From 2-02-FULL-48-14 sp964356195 (GTDB lineage Bacteria > Patescibacteriota > Gracilibacteria > UBA1369 > 2-02-FULL-48-14), in the NCBI GenBank assembly GCA_964356195.1, contig CAYHGP010000002.1, positions 1 through 64,000 of the forward strand: a stretch of DNA of 64,000 bases, given 5' to 3'. Position 1 is the stretch's first letter. Each line of letters begins with the position of its first letter. Below the pieces are notes generated by a model. It ran no database searches. It was not told the DNA's origin and saw only the letters and a list, made by a program, of their open reading frames with translations. Positions 1 to 8,110 of the stretch are shown here, one piece after another. Made by a program: the position numbers and the translations under genes.

Positions 1-605
1 GCGAAAAATCCGGCGGAAAGAACGGACCATGGCAGCTGCAAAGAATCCGTGTCGAGGGCTTTTAAAAGGCCTGCGCCCGCAATCGCAATTGAACCCAAAA
101 GGAAGGAAAATCGAGCGGCATCTTCGCGCTTCACACCGAGTTGCATTCCGGTGAAAATACTTGCGCCACTGCGGGACACTCCCGGGATAATGGCGAGTGC
201 TTGTCCACAGCCCATGAGCAAAGTGCGCCACCAAGTGAGAGGGCGATCGTTGTGGCGTTGCGGAATGAAAAAGAGCAGCCCCACAAGAATCATGAAAATG
301 GCGACGGAATGCGCGCTGCGAAATGCTGCATCAATTTGGTCTTCCAAAAGGAATCCCACCAAGGCCGCGGGAACACTGCCCAGAATGAGCCAGGGCCACC
401 ATTTGAAATTGATTAGATCTTTGCGGAAGTAAAATAAAATGGCGAGCAATGTTCCCACGTGCAAAGTGACATCAAAATCTTTCAACTCGTCTACGTGCAG
501 GCCTAAAAAAGTTTCGGCAAGAATGAGGTGTCCCGAAGAAGAAATGGGAAGGAACTCTGTGAGTCCCTGAAGGAGACCGAGAAGAGTGGCGTCGAGGATG
601 TTCAT
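1..605 (-). CDS. uppP: Undecaprenyl-diphosphatase UppP (BacA), C-terminus beyond window
   Basis: Translation from the ATG at 605 is open to the window edge, giving 201 residues of a family usually about 250-280 long. Both signature motifs are visible: TEFLPISSSGHL near residues 16-27 and PGVSRSG near 141-147, separated by hydrophobic helices. UppP is an integral membrane enzyme that dephosphorylates undecaprenyl pyrophosphate so the lipid carrier can be reused in peptidoglycan and glycan export. It starts 5 bases after the purH stop on the same strand, so the two are probably cotranscribed. Product assignment is firm; only the C-terminus is missing. Confidence 0.93.
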   Translation of the reverse strand, partial: MNILDATLLGLLQGLTEFLPISSSGHLILAETFLGLHVDELKDFDVTLHVGTLLAILFYFRKDLINFKWWPWLILGSVPAALVGFLLEDQIDAAFRSAHSVAIFMILVGLLFFIPQRHNDRPLTWWRTLLMGCGQALAIIPGVSRSGASIFTGMQLGVKREDAARFSFLLGSIAIAGAGLLKALDTDSLQLPWSVLSAGFF

Positions 606-610
606 AGGTT

Positions 611-2179
611 TTAGTGCTTAAAACTTCGAATTCCCGTGACCACCATGGTCATGCCGAGTTCGTCGGCTTTGGCAATAACTTCGGCGTCGCGAATGGATCC
701 GCCCGGTTGAATGATGGCGTGAGCACCTGCCGATTGAGCTTCTTCCACGGCATCGGGGAAAGGGAAAAAGGCGTCGGAGGCCATGACGCTGCCGGGGATG
801 CGGTCGCCGCCTTTGCGGGTGGCAATGAGTACGCTGTCTACGCGGGACATTTGTCCGGCTCCGATTCCCGTAGCCGTGCAACCCCCTTTCTTATTTTTCT
901 TTGCGAAAACTACGGCGTTCGATTTTACGTGTTTCACAAGCACACGAGCAAAAAGCATCGCTTCAATTTCGTCGGCGGTGGGCTGCGCTTTGGTCACCAC
1001 TTTCAAGTCTTTTTCGGTCACCACATATTCGTCGGCGGTTTGTACGAGCATTCCTCCGGACACCGTTTTAATATTGCGCTGATTGGGATTTTTTCGGAGG
1101 GGGCCGGTTTCCATGAGTCGGAGATTTTTCTTTTCACTGAGAATTGTGAGAGCTTCTTTTTCGAAGGCCGTACAAATAATAATTTCCACAAACATTTTGT
1201 GGTCGCGGATGTACTCGGCGATTTCTTTGGTACATTTATTATTGAGCGCAATCACACAACCGAAAGCGGCCATGGGGTCCACTTCATAAGCCTCGGTAAA
1301 GGCATCGGTAATGCTGTCAGCGGTAGCTGCCCCACAAGGGTTTGTGTGTTTAATGATAGCGGCTGCAGGCTTGTCAAAATCTTTGACAAGTTCGAGAGCT
1401 CCGTCGGTATCGATGATGTTATTGAAGGAAAGTTCCTTGCCCTGTAAAACCTTGGCGTTGGTGACATTCGGGAATTGGTCGGTGGGGTCACGGAAGAAGG
1501 CTGCTTTTTGGTGCGGGTTCTCGCCGTAACGCAACTTCATCACTTTTTCGTAGTGGAGGTCGAGCAACTCTACCGGCTCGCCTTTGTAACGCAGGTACTC
1601 GGCAATGGCTTGATCGTAATGGCTGGTTTTGTCGAAAACTTTAATTGCGAGCGCGCGGCGGGTTTCGATGCCTGTGCCTCCAAACTCCTCAAGTTCTTGA
1701 ATGATGAGAGCGTAGTCTTTGATGGCTGTCACCGCCGTGACATATTTGAAATTTTTTGCCGCGCTGCGAAGCATGGCAGGGCCGCCGATGTCGATTTGTT
1801 CAATGGCGTCTTCCTCGGTGATTCCCTCTTTGGCCACGGTTTCTTTGAATGGGTATAAATTAATAATCACCATGTCGATTGGCTTGATTCCATTTGCTTC
1901 CGCAATTTCATCATCTTCCCCACGACGCATTAAAATTCCTCCATGGACCAGAGGGTGCAGGGTCTTTACGCGGCCTCCCATCATTTCGGGGAAACCCGTG
2001 TAGTCGGAAACGTCGGTCACTTCAATACCGGCCTCTTTGAGAGTTTTTGCCGTTCCACCGGTGGAAAGAATCTCGGCTCCGTGTTTGAGAAGGGCTTCGG
2101 CGAGAGGGATCAGATCCGTTTTATCGGACACACTGATCAATGCGCGGGCAATCTTGCGAACTCCGGTGAGAGGATTCAT
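611..2179 (-). CDS. purH: Bifunctional AICAR transformylase / IMP cyclohydrolase PurH
   Basis: This enzyme catalyses the last two steps of IMP synthesis (formylation of AICAR, then ring closure). The N-terminal MGS-like cyclohydrolase domain shows ISVSDKTD (about 15-22), STGGTAKTL (39-47) and MMGGRVKTLHP (66-76). The transformylase half shows KHTNPCGAA (about 277-285) and KSNAVVFAK...TGIGAGQMSRVDS (about 419-449). At 522 residues it is normal length. A TTG 39 bases upstream is in frame, but the ATG at 2179 begins directly before the conserved fold and is preferred. A CTCGGC-TTC-GCCGAG hairpin lies just upstream (2195-2209). With purM further along the window, part of de novo purine synthesis is retained. 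Confidence 0.95.
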   Translation of the reverse strand: MNPLTGVRKIARALISVSDKTDLIPLAEALLKHGAEILSTGGTAKTLKEAGIEVTDVSDYTGFPEMMGGRVKTLHPLVHGGILMRRGEDDEIAEANGIKPIDMVIINLYPFKETVAKEGITEEDAIEQIDIGGPAMLRSAAKNFKYVTAVTAIKDYALIIQELEEFGGTGIETRRALAIKVFDKTSHYDQAIAEYLRYKGEPVELLDLHYEKVMKLRYGENPHQKAAFFRDPTDQFPNVTNAKVLQGKELSFNNIIDTDGALELVKDFDKPAAAIIKHTNPCGAATADSITDAFTEAYEVDPMAAFGCVIALNNKCTKEIAEYIRDHKMFVEIIICTAFEKEALTILSEKKNLRLMETGPLRKNPNQRNIKTVSGGMLVQTADEYVVTEKDLKVVTKAQPTADEIEAMLFARVLVKHVKSNAVVFAKKNKKGGCTATGIGAGQMSRVDSVLIATRKGGDRIPGSVMASDAFFPFPDAVEEAQSAGAHAIIQPGGSIRDAEVIAKADELGMTMVVTGIRSFKH

Positions 2180-2194
2180 AAGGTGAGAACAAAT

Positions 2195-2209
2195 CTCGGC
2201 TTCGCCGAG
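2195..2209. repeat. Short palindromic hairpin CTCGGC-TTC-GCCGAG
   Basis: A perfect 6-bp stem with a 3-base loop in the gap between yidD and purH. The same stem recurs at 14772, 49034 and 63901. No T-run follows on the minus strand, so it is not an obvious terminator here. Confidence 0.6.
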
Positions 2210-2242
2210 TGGTGGCAAACCTGGGAGAGCTTAACGACATTC

Positions 2243-2473
2243 TCAAGGCAAATCAAGTCCCCCTTTACTCCAAGGGTTACACCTCAGGATGCGCCAGAAA
2301 CCCTTGAGGCAGCCGAGGATGACGCCGTATTTGCCAATGGCTTGGTGCGTGTAACTGGAACAGGAAGGTGTGAAACGGCAAAACCCGCCCGGAAAAAGGT
2401 GCCGGAGCCAGGAGTGGTCCGGGGAAATGGTTTTTTGGTAGAGAGTGATGAAAAACTGGAAAAGAGTTTTCAT
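2243..2473 (-). CDS. yidD: Membrane protein insertion efficiency factor YidD
   Basis: A 76-residue protein with the full YidD (UPF0161) signature: an N-terminal hydrophobic or amphipathic helix with LYQKTISP, then RFTPSCSSYTHQAI (about 33-46) and RILRCNPWSKGG (about 61-72). YidD is a small inner-membrane-associated protein that helps YidC insert membrane proteins. It usually sits between rnpA and yidC near rpmH, but here it lies between a peptidase gene and purH, so the usual cluster is broken up. The start is the ATG at 2473; no clear Shine-Dalgarno sequence precedes it. Confidence 0.93.
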   Translation of the reverse strand: MKTLFQFFITLYQKTISPDHSWLRHLFPGGFCRFTPSCSSYTHQAIGKYGVILGCLKGFWRILRCNPWSKGGLDLP

Positions 2474-2512
2474 GGGGAAGATTGGTTGGTGCGCTTCGCT
2501 TCCTAACCAAGG

Positions 2513-3703
2513 CTAGAAAACTCCCATCACGCTCGGAGAGATTTTGGTTCCGTTGTATTCCAACTCCAAGTGAAGATGGATTCCCGTCACCCCGTACACG
2601 CGGCCGGTGCGACCCATCTTTCCGATCACTTGCCCTTGGGTCATGACGTCCCCCACGTTCACATAAATCACTTCCATGTGAGCATAGTGGGAGCGGTAGC
2701 CGTTCCCGTGGTCAATCCATACGTTGGTTCCGTAGCCCCCATCATAAGTTCCCGAGGAGGCGTAAACCACCGTCCCGCTGGCGGCAGCCAAAATTGGTGG
2801 CTTGCTGCGGTCAGCAATGTCGTAGGCGTAGTGACCCGAGTGGAAACCCTGCGTGATGATACCGCTGGTGGGACGAATCCAACCCTCGGCGCTTGCGGGA
2901 ATGTCGTATTGCATCACACTAGGAAGTTCGTAGCTGGTGGTGTCGCCGGAAGAGTAGGCGGTTTCATTGGAAGCCACGTAAATGACGGCCGGACGTCCGT
3001 CCACAATGAAGATGTCGTTCCCGGCCACGAGTTGGCTGTCATCATTCACTCCGTTGAATTCCTTCGTCTTCTCCAAATCCCCCTTGTATTTGTCCATCAA
3101 AGACACCAAAGTGCTGCCGGATTCAATCTTTACGTAAACTCCATCCTTAGGAGGAATCGCGAGTGTTTGTCCGACTTTTAAGTAATCGCCATTTCCCAAA
3201 GTAGGGTTGGCGTAACGAATAGTACTGGTGGAGAGCCCATAACGGTAGGCAATCACAGAAAGAGTGTCTCCTTCGGTTACCGTGTATTCCTCGTCTTCAG
3301 TGCGATTTTGATTAAATGTGGTCTCCCCTTCGAGGGGCATATTTTTAATAGTGTAACCTTCTTCATCACTGATGTAAGACTCTGTGATTTCCAGGGAGAG
3401 ATATTCGTCTCCCACTCCTTCTCCTCCTTCGTAATAGGCTGCGTTGGAAATATTGACGGAGTTGATGACCAATAAGCTCATACTGAACAGAGCTACCTGA
3501 GCGTAAAGACGCTTGGGAGCCGGCATATTGTCCAAAGGGTGCATGAACTCCGAAATCCGCCTTCCTGAGGGAAGAACGAAGTGTATTAGCTTCACTAGCC
3601 CACGCTTTGTGTGAAACCAAACCTGTCCCGGCAAAGTGTGATAGTGACCTTCAAAGAGCTTTTTGTGGCGCTCTTTTTGGGCATCTATATTAACCTTACT
3701 CAT
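2513..3703 (-). CDS. LysM-containing M23 family peptidase, membrane anchored
   Basis: A 396-residue envelope protein from the ATG at 3703; a TTG 36 bases upstream is an alternative. A basic N-terminus leads to one hydrophobic segment (about 67-90), a LysM domain (about 139-184, YTVTEGDTLSVIAYRYGLS), a second weaker LysM-like unit (189-235) and a C-terminal M23 domain (about 280-390). The zinc ligands and catalytic His are present: HYAYD (H291, D295), HYAH (339-342) and HLH (376-378). The family cleaves peptidoglycan cross-links or activates amidases, so it is probably a wall-remodelling enzyme facing outward. It is transcribed divergently from mutL. Confidence 0.9.
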   Translation of the reverse strand: MSKVNIDAQKERHKKLFEGHYHTLPGQVWFHTKRGLVKLIHFVLPSGRRISEFMHPLDNMPAPKRLYAQVALFSMSLLVINSVNISNAAYYEGGEGVGDEYLSLEITESYISDEEGYTIKNMPLEGETTFNQNRTEDEEYTVTEGDTLSVIAYRYGLSTSTIRYANPTLGNGDYLKVGQTLAIPPKDGVYVKIESGSTLVSLMDKYKGDLEKTKEFNGVNDDSQLVAGNDIFIVDGRPAVIYVASNETAYSSGDTTSYELPSVMQYDIPASAEGWIRPTSGIITQGFHSGHYAYDIADRSKPPILAAASGTVVYASSGTYDGGYGTNVWIDHGNGYRSHYAHMEVIYVNVGDVMTQGQVIGKMGRTGRVYGVTGIHLHLELEYNGTKISPSVMGVF

Positions 3704-3740
3704 CCTTTGGAGTCTCGCATAAAAGACCTCTTGGGTCAAG

Positions 3741-3779
3741 GGGGCAGCCTGCGGGGAAGAATTCCATGCAGGCTGCCCC
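3741..3779. repeat. Perfect 12-bp inverted repeat between divergent genes
   Basis: GGGGCAGCCTGC at 3741-3752 is matched exactly by GCAGGCTGCCCC at 3768-3779, with 15 bases between. It lies between the LysM/M23 gene and mutL. The right arm falls in the spacer of the proposed mutL promoter, which would suit an operator; it could also form an RNA hairpin. Confidence 0.75.
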
Positions 3780-3789
3780 GTGTTATACT
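3762..3789 (+). promoter_or_regulatory. Candidate mutL promoter
   Basis: TTCCAT (3762-3767), a 16-base spacer and TATACT (3784-3789). The mutL ATG is only 6 bases after the -10 box, so the transcript would be leaderless or nearly so. The -10 is good but the -35 is weak. Confidence 0.45.
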
Positions 3790-3795
3790 AAGCGC

Positions 3796-5496
3796 ATGAA
3801 ACGTATTCATCTCCTGTCGGACGAACTCATCAGCCAAATTGCGGCGGGCGAAGTGATTGAACGGCCGGCTTCGGCCGTGAAGGAGCTTGTAGAAAATAGT
3901 TTGGATGCCGGGGCCACGGCGGTGTCGGTGGAAATTGAAGAGGGTGGCTTGCGGAAAATTCGCGTGGTGGACAACGGTTGCGGAATGGACAGCGAAGATG
4001 CACGAATGGCTTTTACGCGGCACGCCACGAGCAAAATTGCGAGCATCGACGACTTGTTTCAAATTCGAAGTTTGGGTTTTCGTGGTGAAGCTTTAGCGAG
4101 CATTGGAAGCATTGCGCGGGTTTCGCTTCGGACGCGGACGGAAGATGATCGTGTTGGAACTTTGGTGGAAATGGACGGAGGAAAATTGCTGACCGCAGAG
4201 GAATGTGCGTGTGACACGGGGACGGAAGTTCTTGTTTTGAGTTTGTTTGAACACACGCCGGCACGCAAAAAATACATGAAGTTAGAGCGGACGGAATACG
4301 GCCATATTTTTGATCTTTTGGTGGCGGTGAGTTTGGCGCACCCTGGGGTTGCCTTTCGCCTCATGCGCGATGGAGAAAGTGTGTTTTCTTTGGCGGCGGG
4401 ACAGTCTATAAAAGAGCGCGTAAGAGATTTGTTTGGCGGGGAAACGGCGAACGCTTTGATTCCCGTGACGTATCATCAATCGAATTTAATGATTGGTGGG
4501 TTTGTTGGAAAACCGGAGTTGGCGCGGAGCGGAAAAAAATATCAGTTTTTGTTTGTGAACGGCAGAGCGGTTGAAGACCGGCTTATTGGACACGCGGTGA
4601 AAGAAGCGTTTCATTCCTTGCTCATGCACGAAAAATATCCGTGGTATTTGCTGAACATTGAAATGGATCCGGCTTTGGTGGACGTGAATGTGCATCCGCG
4701 AAAGTGGGAAGTGAAATTTGTGAACACGCAAGAAATGTATCGTGCGGTGTTTGGATCCGTTTCGCACGCGCTGCAAAATAATATGTTGAGTCCGGGTTTG
4801 AGTGGCGGCTTTACTTCGGTCATCCCACGTGGCCCTGCGCCTGAGCGAAGTTTTGCGCCGGTTCAAGAAGAGTTGGTTTCGGCGGAAACGTCACCGGTGT
4901 TTGAAGTAAAAGGACTGCGTTTGCGGCCGCTCGCACAAATTGCGAACTCTTACATTGTGGCGGAAAGTGAGGAAGGTTTGGTTTTGATTGATCAACACGC
5001 GGCGCATGAACGCGTGCGTTACGACCGCATGATGAAGGCGCTGGAAAAAGAAGAAGTATTGAAACAGCCGCTGCTCACGCCTTTGTCCTTGGACCTGGGA
5101 ATTGAAAGCGCCCGACTGGTCACCGACTACGCGGAAGATTTCGCGGCTCTGGGTTTTGAACTGGAACCCTTTGGCGGCTCTACTTTTTTGCTACGCGCCG
5201 TTCCGCAAGGAATCGAGAAAAAGGAGCCGGAACGAGTGGTTCGTGAGCTTTTGTCCACCTTGGCCACGGACTATAAAAACAATGCCGTGAAAAATGTGCG
5301 CGAATCTCTGCTGACTATGGCTGCTTGCCGAGGAGCTATTAAGTTTGGCGACTCTCTCACCGTGATGGAAATGGAAGCCCTCATAAAGGACATGGAAGGA
5401 ACCGAGAATTCTACGCACTGTCCGCATGGCCGCCCGTCCCTGCTTTCATTCAGCTTTGATCACCTGGAAACGCTGTTTAAGAGGAAGAACTTCTAG
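3796..5496 (+). CDS. mutL: DNA mismatch repair protein MutL
   Basis: 566 residues from the ATG at 3796. The GHKL ATPase domain shows ELVENSLDAGA (30-40), DNGCGM (59-64), TRHATSKI and RGEALASI (96-103). The C-terminal dimerisation domain has DQHAAHERVRYD (399-410), which matches the endonuclease motif DQHA-x2-E-x4-E except for Asp in place of the last Glu, plus ACR (510-512) and CPHGRP (542-547). These suggest a metal-dependent nicking MutL of the kind found in bacteria without MutH. MutL couples mismatch recognition by MutS to strand excision. No mutS is seen nearby. Confidence 0.95.
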   Translation: MKRIHLLSDELISQIAAGEVIERPASAVKELVENSLDAGATAVSVEIEEGGLRKIRVVDNGCGMDSEDARMAFTRHATSKIASIDDLFQIRSLGFRGEALASIGSIARVSLRTRTEDDRVGTLVEMDGGKLLTAEECACDTGTEVLVLSLFEHTPARKKYMKLERTEYGHIFDLLVAVSLAHPGVAFRLMRDGESVFSLAAGQSIKERVRDLFGGETANALIPVTYHQSNLMIGGFVGKPELARSGKKYQFLFVNGRAVEDRLIGHAVKEAFHSLLMHEKYPWYLLNIEMDPALVDVNVHPRKWEVKFVNTQEMYRAVFGSVSHALQNNMLSPGLSGGFTSVIPRGPAPERSFAPVQEELVSAETSPVFEVKGLRLRPLAQIANSYIVAESEEGLVLIDQHAAHERVRYDRMMKALEKEEVLKQPLLTPLSLDLGIESARLVTDYAEDFAALGFELEPFGGSTFLLRAVPQGIEKKEPERVVRELLSTLATDYKNNAVKNVRESLLTMAACRGAIKFGDSLTVMEMEALIKDMEGTENSTHCPHGRPSLLSFSFDHLETLFKRKNF

Positions 5497-5499
5497 AAC

Positions 5500-5528
5500 T
5501 TGACAAATTACCTAAGTAGTCTTAGACT
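5500..5528 (+). promoter_or_regulatory. Promoter TTGACA-17-TAGACT
   Basis: A consensus -35 TTGACA (5500-5505), a 17-base spacer and TAGACT (5523-5528), 23 bases before the ATG at 5552. It begins directly after the mutL stop and gives the next gene its own promoter. Confidence 0.7.
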
Positions 5529-5551
5529 ATGCTTAATTAACCTGATTGCAT

Positions 5552-6031
5552 ATGTCTTTGAATCGACTAGCCCTTCCCCTTCTCGCTTCCGCTTGTTTGG
5601 ATGCACATGCCGGCGAATTGAGCCGTTATGATTTGACTGATGGACAGAAGATTGAAAGCACTGTGACCGGTTACTTGGCTGCTGATGAAGATGCTGTTGA
5701 TTTAGACGGAGAAAAAGTCGGTTCGAAAAAAGCCGAATTAGTATTGATTACACCTTCTGACCCTGTTCTGATGAAAAGTCTTGAAGATTTAATTGCATCC
5801 GGAAATACTTTAGCTCGCAAGGATGCTCGCGGACAGATTCGAATTCAAATCGGTTGCATAGACGGCATGAATGTTGCGAACGATGACAGTCTGTTTAAAA
5901 TTGAAAATGAAGCGGCTCTTTTGGCCTCCGACAAAGACCGTCCGGTGACCGTTGTCATGAAATTTGAAGATCATGAAACCGGCTGGGGAGGCGCTTGTAC
6001 TTCGCTTCCGGATGGCTTAGCGGTAAAGTAA
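5552..6031 (+). CDS. Small exported protein of unknown function
   Basis: 159 residues from the ATG at 5552. The N-terminus (MSLNRLALPLLASACLDAHA) looks like a short signal peptide, possibly with a Cys near residue 15, although a proper lipobox is not clear. The mature part is acidic with two further Cys, near 100 and 148, that could form a disulphide. I recognise no family. It has its own strong promoter and no cotranscribed partner. Its last 15 bases overlap the end of the convergent DUF4012 gene. Confidence 0.6.
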   Translation: MSLNRLALPLLASACLDAHAGELSRYDLTDGQKIESTVTGYLAADEDAVDLDGEKVGSKKAELVLITPSDPVLMKSLEDLIASGNTLARKDARGQIRIQIGCIDGMNVANDDSLFKIENEAALLASDKDRPVTVVMKFEDHETGWGGACTSLPDGLAVK

Positions 6032-8110
6032 GGTCACGTGAGTATCCCGGTTCAGAGGCCCGGACAGAACGTAGTCCAGGCCATCTTTAACGATGGTGGC
6101 CAGAGGGTAGCCGGAAAGCATCATGTTTGGGGCGGAGACTGTTTTTTCGAAGGTCACTCCTTTGAGACCGGGCTGTTTGAAGAGGTCGAAATCGTACTGT
6201 TGGAAATCACCGTTGAAGTTCCATGGAAGTGCGAAATTGATGGTGAAGGTTTTGCTGGAATCGGGGGCTACAATTTGGTCGATGTAGTAGTAAGAAATGT
6301 CTTGATCGGGGTCGTAGTAGAATTGTATTTCGTCACGCAAAACTCCCTCCGTACCGAGGATAGTGGCACCTTCCGGAACATAAAGACGAATGCCGGAATG
6401 GTTCACGTCATTGCCCAAAGTTTGCTCCAAACCGCTATTCCACGCGGTGAAGCCGTAATCGGCAAGAGTGCTTTTGAGCCACGAAAGTGTGGCGGCATTG
6501 AATGTATGCGTGCGCGTCATGGTGACGGAAGAAACCATGGTGCCATCATCGAAAATTTGGGTGTCGTGTTGGAGTGCGGTTTCCATGTAGCGGTCCGTTT
6601 TGTTAGCACCGATGTTGGTGAAGACCGGCATGAAGAAATCATGGCCTATCGTCGAGAGCGTGGGAAGGGCGCCGCTCATGCCCATTGACGTGATGAGCGC
6701 CTGAACGGAAGGATCCTTGGAATAAAACAGAATTTGTTTTTTGTGCGCTTCTTCCAAGGTTGTGAGCGCCACAGCGGTTTGTGTTTTGGAATCACTGAGC
6801 TTGGCGGTAAAGGCATTAATAAACTCGCCCAAAATGGCCTTGGGATCGGTTTTATTCACTTTCGCTTCAATGAGCGTACTCATCACGGCCGGGAAAGTTG
6901 CCGCTGAAATTTCTTTGCCGAGCGAAGACACTTTCACGGGACCGGTGTCTTCCAGAAAAGCCTGCGCGGATGAAAGATTTATGGCAATCACGCCGTCCAC
7001 GCCGGGGCCGCCTTCTTCTTCCAAAAACCACATGGCTTGTTTGGCGGAAGTGGGAAAGTCGGGAGATGTGTTGCTGTCGCGGAGGCGCCATTCGCTCGTG
7101 AGTCCTTTGAGCTCGTGGACAGGAACTTCCTGGTGTGTGAAGTAATTGCCGTCGTATTCGTAGACGTCGTGGAAAGAAAGATCCGTGACGCGGCCATCGT
7201 TCATCGTCACGAGCGCCATGCTCCCCATGAAGCCGCCACCCATGCGCATTTCATCGTTATTCTCGAGGAGAACGAGGTAGGTTTGAGGGTAGCGGTCGCC
7301 GAGGGCCGTGAGCAGTGGCTCTTTTGAACTTACCCAGAGGTCGAAGAGACTGGAAAGGGCGCTGAGTTTTTCTTGGAAGCCGCTGAATTGTTCGGCGTAA
7401 GGAGTCCCCGAAAGGTCTACGCTTGCGAGCAGTGTCGTGATTTCATGGACTTGCAAAGCAGCGGGTTCGAGTTCGGTTTCAGAAACGAGGCGAAGATATT
7501 CCGTGAGGGATCCGGCTTCGGGGAAATTGTTGAGAGCGGTGCGGGCTTTGCTTAAATGTTGACCGACTTCGGCCATCAAAGTTCCGGCGTCGAGAAGATT
7601 TTTGAAACTACTTACTTCATTTGGAGAGGCTAACCAATCGGACTCGCTTTCGAGTAAAAAAGCGCCTTTGGTCCTGGCTTCTTCAAACAATTTTTCCGCA
7701 TCTTCAAAAAGCAGCAGGTCGGAACCTTCTTCACCGGAAAGCACCGATTGCCCCGCTCCTTGCAGCGACAAAAAAGCTTCACCGGCCAGTGCCAACGTCT
7801 CCCCTCCTTGTTCCTGTCCGCGAAAAATAAGTTGGCCCAAATTCAAAACCATGATGATGAGCAGCGCCGCGGCCACCATTGGAATTCGGCTCAGGCCTCT
7901 GCGGTGATCGGGCAATTGCGCGAGAATACAAATACGGCCCGGTTTTTTATTATTCGATTTAATTTCTTCTTTGAGGTCCAGGCTGACGTTTTCGTGAGCT
8001 GCGCTTCGCTCCGCCTGGTCGATATTTCTCAAATTCAGCACGTGTTTAGACGCCTGAGGAAGCTCAGGGTGGAGATTTTCTTCGGGGCCGATGTGGAGTT
8101 TTACGCTCAT
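6017..8110 (-). CDS. DUF4012 domain-containing membrane protein
   Basis: 697 residues with a long polar N-terminus (1-72), one transmembrane helix (about 75-95) and a large extracytoplasmic region. The signature YLVLLENNDEMRMGGGFMGS (about residues 280-300) identifies DUF4012, a family common in CPR and actinobacterial genomes and often near glycan or envelope genes. Its function is unknown. The start overlaps the stop of the upstream DUF3352-like gene by 4 bases (ATGA), so the two are translationally coupled and probably work together at the cell surface. Its 3' end overlaps the convergent small gene. Confidence 0.85.
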   Translation of the reverse strand: MSVKLHIGPEENLHPELPQASKHVLNLRNIDQAERSAAHENVSLDLKEEIKSNNKKPGRICILAQLPDHRRGLSRIPMVAAALLIIMVLNLGQLIFRGQEQGGETLALAGEAFLSLQGAGQSVLSGEEGSDLLLFEDAEKLFEEARTKGAFLLESESDWLASPNEVSSFKNLLDAGTLMAEVGQHLSKARTALNNFPEAGSLTEYLRLVSETELEPAALQVHEITTLLASVDLSGTPYAEQFSGFQEKLSALSSLFDLWVSSKEPLLTALGDRYPQTYLVLLENNDEMRMGGGFMGSMALVTMNDGRVTDLSFHDVYEYDGNYFTHQEVPVHELKGLTSEWRLRDSNTSPDFPTSAKQAMWFLEEEGGPGVDGVIAINLSSAQAFLEDTGPVKVSSLGKEISAATFPAVMSTLIEAKVNKTDPKAILGEFINAFTAKLSDSKTQTAVALTTLEEAHKKQILFYSKDPSVQALITSMGMSGALPTLSTIGHDFFMPVFTNIGANKTDRYMETALQHDTQIFDDGTMVSSVTMTRTHTFNAATLSWLKSTLADYGFTAWNSGLEQTLGNDVNHSGIRLYVPEGATILGTEGVLRDEIQFYYDPDQDISYYYIDQIVAPDSSKTFTINFALPWNFNGDFQQYDFDLFKQPGLKGVTFEKTVSAPNMMLSGYPLATIVKDGLDYVLSGPLNRDTHVTLLYR

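Noticed and set aside
614..1447. 277-codon ORF on the plus strand
   Set aside because: Antisense shadow of purH.
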